From a bacterium HR40 (GTDB lineage Bacteria; Pseudomonadota; Alphaproteobacteria; Geminicoccales; Geminicoccaceae), in the NCBI GenBank assembly GCA_002898275.1, contig BEIQ01000002.1, positions 496,001-560,000 of the forward strand: a DNA stretch of 64,000 nt, in the 5' to 3' direction. The position numbers were made by a program, and so were the translations under genes. The notes below the pieces were generated by a model. That model was not told the origin of the DNA, made no database searches, and saw only the letters and a program-made list of their open reading frames with translations. Of this stretch, positions 25,898 through 34,471 are shown one piece after another; within the stretch, counting starts at the first letter, position 1, and the number at the start of each line of letters is the position of its first letter.

Positions 25898-27670
25898 ATG
25901 AGCGCCGGCGGAACGACGCCGCCGGTCGTGGCCGCCCGCGCCACCGCGAGCGGGCGGCCGTGGGTGTGGCGACAGGTCGACGAGAACCGCGCCCTCGCAC
26001 TCGCCCAGCGCTACGGCCTACCCGAAATCCTCGGACGGTTGCTGGTGGCGCGCGGTGTCGACGGCGATGGGGTCGAGCGCCACCTCGAGCCGCGGCTCCG
26101 CGACTGGCTCCCCGATCCTTCGCATCTCTTGGATCTCGATCGGGCTGTGGTGCGTCTGGCGGAGGCCATCGAGGGCCGCGAGCCGGTGGCCATGATCACC
26201 GACTACGACGTCGACGGGGCGACCTCCGCCGCCCTCATGGTTTCGGTTCTCGAGGAGCTCGGCGTGGCGGTCGAGGTGCTCGTTCCCGACCGGCTGCAGC
26301 ACGGCTACGGCCCCCATCCCGAGCTTTTCGATCGCTTGGCCGGCGCCGGTTTCCGCCTGGTCCTCGTGCTCGACGCCGGCGCCACCGCCTTTGCCGCGCT
26401 CGAACATGCCCGCGCCCGCGGTCTCGAAGTGATCGTGGTCGACCACCATTCCTGCGACGACCGGCTGCCGCCGGCCTTCGCCTTCATCAACCCGAACCGA
26501 CCGGGGCAGGAAAGCCCTGTCCGCCATCTGGCGGCGGTCGGCATCACCTTCCTGTTGCTCGTCGGATTGCTGCGGTATCTGCGCGGCCGTGGTCGCGATC
26601 CGCTTCCCGACCTGTTCGCCCAGCTCGACCTCGTGGCGCTCGGCACGGTGTGCGACGTGGTACCGCTCGAGGGGCTCAACCGCGCCTTCGTCCGGCAGGG
26701 CTTGCGGATCGCCGAGCGGGGTCAGCGCACGGGCCTGAGTGCCCTCGCGCGCGCCGCCCGCATGAATCGCATCGACGACACATGGCATCTCGCCTTCGCC
26801 CTCGGACCCCGGCTCAATGCCGCTGGCAGGCTCGGTCGCAGCGATCTCGCCGTGGCCTTGCTCTGCGAGCGGGATCCGGCCCGGGCGGCAGCCTTGGCGG
26901 CGGAGCTCGACCGTCTCAACCGGGAGCGCCAGGAGCGCGAGCAACAGGTGCTCGCCGAGGCCGAGAGACAGGTAGAGCCACAGCTGCGCGAGGGGGTGCC
27001 CCTGCTCTTCGCCTGCGGGGCAGGCTGGCATCCCGGGGTGGTCGGCATCGTGGCGGGCCGTCTCGTGGAGCGCTACGGCCTACCGGCGATCGTGCTCGGG
27101 CTCGAGCAGGGCAGCGCCAAGGGTTCGGCGCGCTCGCTGCCCGGTCTCGACATCGGGCGGGTGATCCTCGCGGCGCGGGCGCGCCGCCTCGCGCGCGAGG
27201 GTGGCGGCCATCCCCTCGCCGCCGGGGTGACCGTCGACTCCTCGCACCTCGAGGCGTTCCGGCGCTTCCTCCTCGACGAGGCGAAGATGGCCCAGGAGCG
27301 GAGCGGTGGCTGGAGCGTGCCGCTCGTGCTCGACGGGGGGTTGAGCCCCGGCGGCATCGATCCCGCCCTCGCGGCACTGATCGCTCGCCTCGGGCCGTTC
27401 GGTGCCGGCAATCCCGAGCCGCGTTTTGCCGTGCTCGACGCCATGCCGCTGCAGGCGCGCGTGGTGGGTCGCGATCACGTTGCCTGTCTGCTCGCTGGTC
27501 CCGACGGGCGGCGGGTGCGCGGCATCGCCTTTCGCGCTGCCGGCACGCCCCTCGGCCGACGGCTGCTCACCGGCAGTACCCGGCTGTGGTTCGCCGGCCG
27601 GCTGCAGCACGAGGAATGGCAGGGCGAGATGCGGGCATCGCTGCGCATCGAGGACGTGGCGACGCCCTGA
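25898..27670 (+). CDS. recJ: Single-stranded-DNA-specific exonuclease RecJ
   Basis: 5'-3' single-strand exonuclease of recombination and mismatch repair. The 590-residue protein has the DHH motifs ITDYDVDGATSAALM, VVDHHSCDD and NPNRPGQ, then RLNAAGRLGRSDLA, and the DHHA1 domain with GWHPGVVGIVAGRL and EGGGHPLAAG. The usual DCG of motif II reads DAG (VLDAGATAF); the metal-binding Asp is kept, so activity is expected. An ATG four bases after the glpX stop starts the gene, so the two are co-transcribed. Confidence 0.95.
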   Translation: MSAGGTTPPVVAARATASGRPWVWRQVDENRALALAQRYGLPEILGRLLVARGVDGDGVERHLEPRLRDWLPDPSHLLDLDRAVVRLAEAIEGREPVAMITDYDVDGATSAALMVSVLEELGVAVEVLVPDRLQHGYGPHPELFDRLAGAGFRLVLVLDAGATAFAALEHARARGLEVIVVDHHSCDDRLPPAFAFINPNRPGQESPVRHLAAVGITFLLLVGLLRYLRGRGRDPLPDLFAQLDLVALGTVCDVVPLEGLNRAFVRQGLRIAERGQRTGLSALARAARMNRIDDTWHLAFALGPRLNAAGRLGRSDLAVALLCERDPARAAALAAELDRLNRERQEREQQVLAEAERQVEPQLREGVPLLFACGAGWHPGVVGIVAGRLVERYGLPAIVLGLEQGSAKGSARSLPGLDIGRVILAARARRLAREGGGHPLAAGVTVDSSHLEAFRRFLLDEAKMAQERSGGWSVPLVLDGGLSPGGIDPALAALIARLGPFGAGNPEPRFAVLDAMPLQARVVGRDHVACLLAGPDGRRVRGIAFRAAGTPLGRRLLTGSTRLWFAGRLQHEEWQGEMRASLRIEDVATP

Positions 27671-27698
27671 GGGGAGCCGGATCCCGAACCCGTCCCCG

Positions 27699-28148
27699 TC
27701 AGCTGACGAGGGCGAGCCACACCACGGTCACGGTGCCGGAGATCCCGACGGCCAGCGAGAGCCCTGCGGCAACAACCGAAAGCGTCGGTCCGCGCCGCGG
27801 ACCCGAGGCGAGCCGCGAGGAGGTTCGCCGGGCGACCGGCACGGGCTTGGGGGCAGGGGCGGCCGGCGGCAATCCCGCGTTCCCGGAAAGGGGGAGATGC
27901 TGCACCGGAATCGTCCGCCAGGCCCGCCGCACCTCGCGCATTTCCTCGAAGATCGTGCGCGTCGCTGTCACCTCCTTGACCGGGTTGTGGATTTCCTTGA
28001 TCACCCGCACCCCAGCGATGCCCGGCCGACGCAGCAGGTCCTTCGCGATGACGAGGGCTTCCTCCTCGTCCTGACAGACATAATCGATGATCCAGCGCTC
28101 GGACTCGAAGACGTGGACTTCGAAATGGATCTGACACTGGGCCGGCAT
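27699..28148 (-). CDS. Small soluble domain with C-terminal membrane anchor, unknown function
   Basis: A 149-residue protein I do not recognise. The first 70 residues form a compact alpha/beta domain (CQIHFEVHVFESERWIIDY, then EEEALVIAKDLLRR and GVRVIKEIHNP), followed by a basic Pro/Ala/Arg linker and a single membrane segment at the end (about 125-147), so it looks tail-anchored with the domain in the cytoplasm. I chose the ATG at 28148 because conserved-looking sequence begins there; a frame extending 32 codons upstream is Arg/Thr-rich and unlikely to be coding. It converges on recJ and follows ubiX by 44 bases. Confidence 0.65.
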   Translation of the reverse strand: MPAQCQIHFEVHVFESERWIIDYVCQDEEEALVIAKDLLRRPGIAGVRVIKEIHNPVKEVTATRTIFEEMREVRRAWRTIPVQHLPLSGNAGLPPAAPAPKPVPVARRTSSRLASGPRRGPTLSVVAAGLSLAVGISGTVTVVWLALVS

Positions 28149-28192
28149 GCGCGCCCCCGTGTACGCTCGCCCTCGAGTGTAGGCGGTTCGGG

Positions 28193-28792
28193 TTAACGAT
28201 CGGTTGTCGATTCGCCGGCCTTCGCCGAGGGCGCCCCCTGCCATTCCCGCAGGAGCCTGGACTCGAGGCCGAAGAGCGCCAGCACCCGGCCCACGGTGTG
28301 GTCGACCAGCTCCTCGATGCTGCGCGGGTGCAGATAGAAGGCAGGGAGAGGGGGCATGATGATGGCGCCTGCTTCGGCAGCGGCGAGCATGTTGCGCAAA
28401 TGGACGATGCCGAGAGGCGTCTCGCGCACCAGCAGGACGAGCGGTCGGCGTTCCTTGAGGGTGACGTCGGCGGCGCGGGTCAAGAGATTGTCGCCAAGGC
28501 CGGTGGCAACGGCAGCGAGCGTGCGCATCGAGCAGGGAGCGACCACCATCCCCATGGTCGCGAAGCTGCCCGAGGCGATCGCCGCCCCGATGTCCTCGAT
28601 CGGATAAGCGACGTCGGCGAGGGCTTCGACCTCGCGCTTGGTGAGCGCGAGTTCGTCTCTAAGGGTGCGGACGCCTGGTCGCGAGATCACGAGATGGGTC
28701 TCGACGCCGAGCTGGCGCAGTTCGGCGAGCAGCCGCACTCCGTAGATGACGCCGGTAGCGCCGCTGATCCCCACCACGAGCCGCCGCTTCAC
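28193..28792 (-). CDS. ubiX: Flavin prenyltransferase UbiX
   Basis: Attaches a dimethylallyl group to FMN to make the prenylated flavin cofactor of UbiD-type decarboxylases, used in ubiquinone synthesis. The 199-residue protein has the FMN-binding VVGISGATGVIYGVRLL, then VVAPCSMRTLAAVATG, and the conserved RETPLGIVHLRNMLAAAEAGAIIMPP. The GTG at 28792 overlaps the znuB stop (GTGA), so it is translationally coupled to a zinc permease. No ubiD lies in the window. The C-terminus after LREWQ is slightly extended and unconserved. Confidence 0.95.
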   Translation of the reverse strand: MKRRLVVGISGATGVIYGVRLLAELRQLGVETHLVISRPGVRTLRDELALTKREVEALADVAYPIEDIGAAIASGSFATMGMVVAPCSMRTLAAVATGLGDNLLTRAADVTLKERRPLVLLVRETPLGIVHLRNMLAAAEAGAIIMPPLPAFYLHPRSIEELVDHTVGRVLALFGLESRLLREWQGAPSAKAGESTTDR

Positions 28793-29604
28793 CTCGCGCC
28801 TCCGGTCGCGGCTCCCCGGAATCGGGCGAGCAGTTGGCTGGATCCGAACACGAGAACGGAAACGAGAGCGATGGCCGGTCCGGCTGGAAGATCGAAGCGA
28901 AAGGCGAGCCACAGACCGCAGAACACCGAGCCGATACCGGCCAGGACAGCGGCTGCCGCCATGGCCTCGGGCCCGCGCACGAAGGGCCGGACGGTGGCCA
29001 CCGGCACCACCAGCAAGGCCATGACCAAGAGCAGACCGACGATGCGCATGCCGATCGCCACCGCGAGGGCGAGCAGCACCACGAACCCGGTGCGCAGGGC
29101 GGCGACCGGAACACCTTCGATCAGGGCGAGTTCCTCGCTGGCGGCAGCCGACAGCAGGCCGCGCCAGAGGACGACCAGAGAGCCGAGGACGACGGCGCAC
29201 AGTCCACCCACGAGCAGCAGGTCGCGTTCGCCGATGGCGAGGATGTCGCCGAACAGCCAGCCGACGAGATCCAGGCGTACGCCGCCACCCCACGCCAGGA
29301 GCACCATGCCGAGGGCGAGCGAGCCGTGGGCGAGGATCGCGAGGAGGGTGTCGGCCGGCACCCCTGCCTGCCGCTCGAGCAGGGCGAACAGCAGCGCCAC
29401 TCCCACCATGATGGGCGGCACTGCCGTCTGCGGCGCCAGATGGAGCATGAGCCCGACCCCGACCCCGAGCAGCGTCGCATGGGCGAGGGCCTCCCCGAAA
29501 TAGGCCATCCGCCGCCAGACGACGAAGGCGCCGAGGGGCGCCGCGGCGGTGGCGAACAGGGCACCGGCGAGGAGAGCCGAGAGGAACAAGGGGTCGCTCA
29601 ACAC
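28789..29604 (-). CDS. znuB: Zinc/manganese ABC transporter permease
   Basis: Inner-membrane channel of a high-affinity Zn(II) importer. The 271-residue protein has about eight membrane segments and the ABC-3 family features AYFGEALAHATLLGVGVG and MRIVGLLLVMALLVVPVATVRPF. The GTG at 29604 overlaps the end of znuC by 7 bases (GTGTTGA); a TTG one codon later overlaps by 4. The permease type also carries manganese in some relatives. The lack of a manganese regulator nearby and the ZnuA features favour zinc. Confidence 0.92.
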   Translation of the reverse strand: MLSDPLFLSALLAGALFATAAAPLGAFVVWRRMAYFGEALAHATLLGVGVGLMLHLAPQTAVPPIMVGVALLFALLERQAGVPADTLLAILAHGSLALGMVLLAWGGGVRLDLVGWLFGDILAIGERDLLLVGGLCAVVLGSLVVLWRGLLSAAASEELALIEGVPVAALRTGFVVLLALAVAIGMRIVGLLLVMALLVVPVATVRPFVRGPEAMAAAAVLAGIGSVFCGLWLAFRFDLPAGPAIALVSVLVFGSSQLLARFRGAATGGAR

Positions 29605-30443
29605 CGTTCGTTCTCCTCGCGATCGGGGCGGCCATGGCGATGGACGAAAGGCGCCAGGGCGTCGACCGCGGCGGCGCCGAAGAAGCGCCGGAAAGCCGGA
29701 TCGGCGGCGACATCGAGCGGCCGCCCGACGCAGCACAGGCGACGATCGAGGCAGACCACCCGATCGGAAGCGGAGAGCACGAGATGGAGATCGTGGCTCA
29801 CGAGGAGAATGCCGCAGCGACGCCGTCGCCGCAATTCGGCGACGAGGGCTGCAAACGCCGCCTGGCCCTCGACATCGACCCCGGCGAAGGGCTCGTCGAG
29901 CACCAAGAGATCGGGGTCGCGCAGGAGCGCACGGGCCAAAAGCAACCTTCGGAACTCGCCGCCGGAAAGCGCCCGCACCTGTCGCTCGGCGGCATCTTCG
30001 AGGCCGACTTCGCGCAGCGCCGCGACCAGCCGGATCTTCGGAAAGCGTCCGGCGAGCGCGAGGAAACGCCGCGCGGTCATGGGCAGAAAGGGATCGAGCT
30101 CGAGCCGTTGGGGCGCGTAGCCGACGACGACATCGGGAGCTCGGCGCACCTCTCCCGTCGTCGGCGGAAGGATGCCCAGCAATACCCGCACGAGGCTGGT
30201 TTTGCCGGCGCCGTTGGGTCCGATGAGGGTGACAATCTCGCCCCTTCGCACTACAAGATCGACCCCGTCGAGCACGACGGTGCCGCCCAGACGGAGCGAC
30301 ACGCCGCACGCCTCGACGAGGGGGTCGCTGTCCAGGGTTCGCGTGGCGGCAGCTGCCTCTGCGGGCGGCAGAGCGCGAGGCGGCGCGAGCGCCGAACGAA
30401 AGGACGGTTCTACCCAGCGGAGAAGCGAATCGATGACGCGCAT
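29598..30443 (-). CDS. znuC: Zinc ABC transporter ATP-binding protein
   Basis: ATPase of the zinc importer, with Walker A GPNGAGKTSLVR, signature LSGGEFRRLLLARALL, Walker B LLVLDEPFAGVDV and switch VSHDLHLV. From the ATG at 30443 it has 281 residues. The first 48 residues before DPLVEACGVSL are not conserved and their codons have much lower third-position G/C than the rest, so the true start may be near 30300 and the region upstream may be the shared promoter with znuA. The annotated start overlaps the znuA start by 11 bases. Confidence 0.87.
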   Translation of the reverse strand: MRVIDSLLRWVEPSFRSALAPPRALPPAEAAAATRTLDSDPLVEACGVSLRLGGTVVLDGVDLVVRRGEIVTLIGPNGAGKTSLVRVLLGILPPTTGEVRRAPDVVVGYAPQRLELDPFLPMTARRFLALAGRFPKIRLVAALREVGLEDAAERQVRALSGGEFRRLLLARALLRDPDLLVLDEPFAGVDVEGQAAFAALVAELRRRRRCGILLVSHDLHLVLSASDRVVCLDRRLCCVGRPLDVAADPAFRRFFGAAAVDALAPFVHRHGRPDREENERC

Positions 30444-31353
30444 GCTCGCCCTTCTGTTCGTTCTGATCCTCGCCACGCGTGCGACGCCGGCCGCCGAGCC
30501 CGAGGTCGTCGTCACCATAGCACCGCTGCACAGTCTCGTCGCCGCGGTCGCCGAGGGAGGCCTGGTGCCGCGGCTGCTTCTCGATCCCGGTACCTCACCC
30601 CACAGCCACCAGCTGCGTCCGTCGGAGGCGCGGCTTTTGCGCCAGGCGGACATGATCGTGCGCGTTGGCCCGAGCTTCGAGTCCTTCCTCGAACATGTGC
30701 GCGAGACCGCTCCAAAAGCGCGCGTCGTCGACGTTCTCGCGCTGCCCCTCCCAGTCCTCCTCTCCTATGGGGAAGGACCGCAGAGCGGGGACGACGACCA
30801 TGGGCACGATGCCGCCCACGAAGCCGGGCTCGATCCGCATGTCTGGCTCGAGCCCGCCAATGCCGCAGCCATTGCCCGCGCCGTGGCGGAAGAGCTGGCC
30901 CGCCTCGACGCGCCGCGGGCGCGACTCTATCGCCACAATGCCGAGACCGTGGCGACCGAGCTCGAGGAGCTGGCGCGCGAGCTCCGGGTGCGTCTCGCGC
31001 CATGGCGGGAGCGCGGCTTCGCCTCCGCCCACGACGCCTTCCGCTATTTCGCCCATGCCTTCGGCCTGCGTCAGGCGGGAGCCTTCGCCATCGACCCCGA
31101 GCTGCCAGCCGGAGCGGCACGCCAGGCGGAGCTGCGCCGTCGGGTCGCATCCGGTGAGATCGCCTGTCTGGCGGTGGAACCCCAGTTCGCGCCGCGCGCC
31201 ATCCGCGAGCTTGCCGCCCAGACCGGGGTGGCGGTCGCGGTGCTCGATCCCCTCGGGACGGGTCTGCCGCCGGGTCCCGATCTCTATCCCGCACTCATGA
31301 GGCGGAACGCCGAGGCCCTCGTCGACTGCTTCAGCAAGGGGCGCTCAGGGTAG
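30433..31353 (+). CDS. znuA: Zinc ABC transporter substrate-binding protein
   Basis: Periplasmic Zn(II) receptor of the ZnuABC importer. The 306-residue protein has a signal peptide (MLALLFVLILATRATPAA), then VVVTIAPLHSLVAAV with the first ligand His, DPHVWLEPANA with the second, AHDAFRYFAHAFGL with the third and VLDPLGTGL with the fourth (Asp) region. A short Asp/His-rich loop (GDDDHGHDAAHEAG) between helices is typical of zinc-specific members. It diverges from znuC. I see no AT-rich Zur palindrome in the gap, so regulation is not readable. Its last 9 bases overlap the convergent ThDP enzyme gene. Confidence 0.92.
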   Translation: MTRMLALLFVLILATRATPAAEPEVVVTIAPLHSLVAAVAEGGLVPRLLLDPGTSPHSHQLRPSEARLLRQADMIVRVGPSFESFLEHVRETAPKARVVDVLALPLPVLLSYGEGPQSGDDDHGHDAAHEAGLDPHVWLEPANAAAIARAVAEELARLDAPRARLYRHNAETVATELEELARELRVRLAPWRERGFASAHDAFRYFAHAFGLRQAGAFAIDPELPAGAARQAELRRRVASGEIACLAVEPQFAPRAIRELAAQTGVAVAVLDPLGTGLPPGPDLYPALMRRNAEALVDCFSKGRSG

Positions 31354-32901
31354 CAGCGCTTCGATCACGTACGGCCCGTCGATGGCGAGACCTCGGGTGA
31401 GCGCCGAGGCGAGCTCCTCGGCGGTGTGGACTCGTTCTCCTTGGACCCCGAAGCCACGGGCGACCGCGATCCAGTCGATGGGCGGGGAACCGAGATCGGT
31501 GAGGGCCGCGGTCTGGCCTCCGGGCCGCTGCAGGCCGGCGCGGGCCAGCTCGATCTGGAGGATGCGGTAGGCGCGGTTGGCGCAGATCACCGTGGTCACC
31601 GCGAGACCCTCGCGCGCCTGGGTCCAGAAGGCTTGGGGCAGATAGGCGGCACTGCCATCGGCCTCGACATGGATCACCCGCGTCCCGGGCCGCGCGAGAG
31701 CGGCACCGATGGCCAGCCCCCCACCCTCGCCGATGGCACCGCCAGTGAGCGCGAGCTCGCTGTGAGGTGCGGCGCTGGCGGCGAAGCGATGGAAGGGATG
31801 GGCGCTCGAGACCGCAGTGAGCACGAGCACGCATCCCTCGGGCAACGCCCGGGCGACCGCGATCCCGAGCTTTTCGACGTCGAGCGGTCCGACCGCTGGT
31901 GGCAGGGGTTCCGCCTCCGCCGGAGCCGCCGCGGCCGGCGCGCTCAAGGTGTCGGCGAGGGCCTCGAGGGCGGATTCGACATCGTCCTCCGGTCCGGCCA
32001 GGGCCACCACGTCGCGGCGCCCGGAGAGATAGCGGCTCGGCTGGTCGGGATAGCCGAAGAAGGATACGGGCGCCGGGGCGCCGCACAGGACGACGGCGGC
32101 AAAGCGGTCGAGGAAGCTCTGCGCCTGCTCGGGAAAGTAGGGCAGGCGCACCACCCGCGGCAGGCCGCGACCGATCTCGAGGCGGGCGAAGCCGACCTCG
32201 CCCACGAGGGTCGCCCCGCACACCGCGGCGATGCGGCCGGCAGCCTGCAGGCCGCGGCCGAAGAGCGATCGCCCGCCGAGAAAGAGGCAGGCCGGACGGC
32301 AGGAGGTCAGGAGCCGAGCGGCGCGCTCCACGGCGGCGACGTCGAACGTTGCCGGAGCCCGGGGACGAAGGGCCGCGAGCTGCACCGGATCGGCGGCAGC
32401 AGCTGGTGCCAGCTGATGGTCGAAGGGGACGATCAGGGTCGCCACCCCACCGGGGTGCTCGCGGGCGGCGGCGATCGCCTCCGCTGTATCGTGGGCGATC
32501 CGATCGGGCGAACTGACACGCCGGAGGAACTTCGAAACCGCGCCAGCGACCGGCTCGATGTCCATGGTGAGCGGGGCATCGGCCGAAAGATGCCAGCTCG
32601 CATGGTCGCCCACTACCGCGACCACCGGGCTGCGCGCCCGGCGCGCGTTGTGCAGATTGGCAAGGGCGTTGGCGAGACCGGGGCCGAGATGGAGCAGGGC
32701 GAGCGCCGGAACACCGGCCAGCCGGCCATAGCCGTCGGCCGCAGCGGAGCAGACGTTCTCGTGCAGACAAAGGACCGCCCGGATCCCGGGTAGCGCGTCG
32801 AGGGCCCGCACGAGCGGCAGTTCGGTCGTGCCGGGGTTGGCGAAACAGAAGCGCACTCCCGCCCGCAGCGCGGTTTCCACGAGCCGTTCAGCACCGTTCA
32901 C
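31345..32901 (-). CDS. Thiamine-diphosphate-dependent enzyme, acetolactate-synthase-like
   Basis: A 518-residue ThDP enzyme of the acetohydroxyacid synthase/decarboxylase superfamily. The N-terminal PYR domain has FANPGTTELPLVRAL and the activating Glu in CLHENVCSAAADGYGR; the C-terminal PP domain has EADGSAAYLPQ with the ThDP/Mg ligands and CANRAYRIL. It lacks a small-subunit gene beside it, and the central domain does not show the FAD-binding pattern of true acetolactate synthase, so the reaction is probably decarboxylation or carboligation of another 2-oxo acid. It is convergent with znuA (9-base overlap). Confidence 0.85.
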   Translation of the reverse strand: MNGAERLVETALRAGVRFCFANPGTTELPLVRALDALPGIRAVLCLHENVCSAAADGYGRLAGVPALALLHLGPGLANALANLHNARRARSPVVAVVGDHASWHLSADAPLTMDIEPVAGAVSKFLRRVSSPDRIAHDTAEAIAAAREHPGGVATLIVPFDHQLAPAAAADPVQLAALRPRAPATFDVAAVERAARLLTSCRPACLFLGGRSLFGRGLQAAGRIAAVCGATLVGEVGFARLEIGRGLPRVVRLPYFPEQAQSFLDRFAAVVLCGAPAPVSFFGYPDQPSRYLSGRRDVVALAGPEDDVESALEALADTLSAPAAAAPAEAEPLPPAVGPLDVEKLGIAVARALPEGCVLVLTAVSSAHPFHRFAASAAPHSELALTGGAIGEGGGLAIGAALARPGTRVIHVEADGSAAYLPQAFWTQAREGLAVTTVICANRAYRILQIELARAGLQRPGGQTAALTDLGSPPIDWIAVARGFGVQGERVHTAEELASALTRGLAIDGPYVIEALLP

Positions 32902-33019
32902 GGCAAGCCTCCCTCGATGGAACGCGGCCAGAACCTGCTCGGCCGTCCGCGCGGTACCGAGCCGCGAGCGACCGCTGCCGCGGCGCGGAACGCGGCTGCG
33001 AACCGGCAGCTGGTCGCTG

Positions 33020-33448
33020 TCAGGATGTCCGGCTGGGAACGAGGATCACCGCTTCGCCCTCGATCACCGGCTTGCCGCCGACGAGGCAAACCGTCTCCAT
33101 GCGGACCCGCCGGCGCTCCCGGTCGACCTCGAGGATCGTCACCCGTGCCGTAACCGTGTCGCCCGCCCGCACCGGCGCTCGGAATCTCAGGTTCTGGCTG
33201 ACATAGATACAGCCCGGTCCCGGCAACCGAGTGCCAATGGCGGTGGAGATGAGGCTCGCGGTCAGCAGACCATGGGCGATGCGGCCGCGAAAGGGAGTGC
33301 CGCCCGCGAATTCCTCGTTGAGATGGACCGGATTGGTGTCGCCCGACACGCCAGCGAACATCAGGATGTCGGCGTCGGTGATGGTCTTGCCGAAGCTCGC
33401 CGACATGCCGGGTTCGAGATCTTCGATGAAATAGCCGTAATCGGACAT
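33020..33448 (-). CDS. MaoC-family (R)-specific enoyl-CoA hydratase-like protein
   Basis: A 142-residue hot-dog-fold protein with the hydratase motif FAGVSGDTNPVHLNEEFA (catalytic Asp and His) followed by RIAHGLLTASLIS. Members hydrate enoyl-CoA to (R)-3-hydroxyacyl-CoA, and PhaJ-type ones feed PHA synthase. The length and motif suit PhaJ, and phaC is in this window, but the gene is 12 kb away. It lies 118 bases upstream of the ThDP enzyme on the same strand. Confidence 0.85.
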   Translation of the reverse strand: MSDYGYFIEDLEPGMSASFGKTITDADILMFAGVSGDTNPVHLNEEFAGGTPFRGRIAHGLLTASLISTAIGTRLPGPGCIYVSQNLRFRAPVRAGDTVTARVTILEVDRERRRVRMETVCLVGGKPVIEGEAVILVPSRTS

Positions 33449-33617
33449 CCGCCACTCCGTCAGGAGGCTCGACGGCTTTGACGCGCCGCAGCATGCCCTT
33501 GTCGCAGTGCCAAATCAAGCGCGAGGCGCAGCCGACGGTCTTTCGCATCCCGGCGTACGCCCGCTTGAAGGCGCGAGCGGGGACGCCATAGTCGGGGCGA
33601 TACTCGAGGAGCATGAG

Positions 33618-34184
33618 GTGGACGCGCTCGACGCCATTTTGGGTCGCCGCACCTATCCGCCCGTCAAGCTCGGCGAGCCCGGTCCGGATACGGCGGCCCT
33701 TGAACTCTTGATTCGGGCAGCGGCGGCTGCTCCCGATCACGGCCTGCTCCGCCCGTTCCGCCTGATCCTGGTCGAAGGCGAGGGCCGGCGCCAGCTCGGC
33801 GAGCTGTTCGCGCGCGCCCTGGCAGAAGAGCGGCCGGAGACCTCGCAGGCCGAGCTCGAGAAGCAGCGTACCCATCCGCTCCGTGTGCCGCTCGTGCTGC
33901 TCGTGGTCCTGTGCCTGCGGCCGCGCCACCCGAAGATCCCCGAAATCGAGCAGATCGCTTCCGCTGCGGCGGCTACCCAGAACCTCTTGCTCGCGGCCCG
34001 TGCCCTTGGCTTCGAGGCCAAATGGGCGACGGGTTTCCCGACCGAAAGCCCGATGGTCGCCGCCGGGCTCGGGCTCGGGCCGAACGAGCGGCTGCTCGCC
34101 ATCCTCTACATCGGCACGCCACGTGTCCCGCACGAGGGCCCGCCCCGTCCACGACCTTGGGAGATCTGCTCGCGATGGCCGTGA
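33618..34184 (+). CDS. Nitroreductase-family protein, YdjA-like
   Basis: FMN-dependent oxidoreductase of 188 residues. The start of the frame ALDAILGRRTYPPVKL, then AAAAAPDHGLLRPFRLILV, matches short YdjA-type nitroreductases, and GFEAKWATGFPTESP is the end region. I chose the GTG at 33618 (GAGGAG 5 bases upstream); earlier in-frame codons from 33507 lack conserved sequence. The physiological substrate of the YdjA group is not settled. It ends 10 bases inside the next gene. Confidence 0.82.
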   Translation: MDALDAILGRRTYPPVKLGEPGPDTAALELLIRAAAAAPDHGLLRPFRLILVEGEGRRQLGELFARALAEERPETSQAELEKQRTHPLRVPLVLLVVLCLRPRHPKIPEIEQIASAAAATQNLLLAARALGFEAKWATGFPTESPMVAAGLGLGPNERLLAILYIGTPRVPHEGPPRPRPWEICSRWP

Positions 34185-34459
34185 AGCTTCGCCGCGTCGG
34201 GCTGCTCGCCGCAGCCTCGCTCGCGCTGCCGCTCGCCGCCTGCCAGGACCTCGCCGTCCAGCGGGCGCAATTCGAGGCCCAGATCAACGAGAGTTGCCGC
34301 GCCCAGGGTTTCACCGAAGGCACCGACGCCTTCCGCATGTGCCTGTTGCTCGAGCGCACCCACGCGCGACTCTCGGTCGTCGAGAACCGGCTCGATCAAC
34401 TCGAGTTCCAGATCCGCCGGCTCGACAGCTTTGGCTGGCTCTGTCCGCGCTGCCGATGA
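34175..34459 (+). CDS. Small putative lipoprotein with coiled coil
   Basis: A 94-residue protein with a short signal peptide and a lipobox (SLALPLAAC), so lipid-anchored, most likely to a membrane facing the periplasm. The mature part has two Cys (ESCRAQGF and FRMCLLLE) and a helix with heptads (VVENRLDQLEFQIRRLD). I do not recognise the family. It overlaps the nitroreductase end by 10 bases and is probably translated with it. Confidence 0.65.
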   Translation: MAVKLRRVGLLAAASLALPLAACQDLAVQRAQFEAQINESCRAQGFTEGTDAFRMCLLLERTHARLSVVENRLDQLEFQIRRLDSFGWLCPRCR

Positions 34460-34471
34460 CCCCTCTGTGCC

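Noticed and set aside
30300-30435. Zur-binding palindrome between znuA and znuC
   Set aside because: The stretch has no AT-rich dyad; the GGCAGCTGCC palindrome is G+C-rich and unlike known Zur sites.
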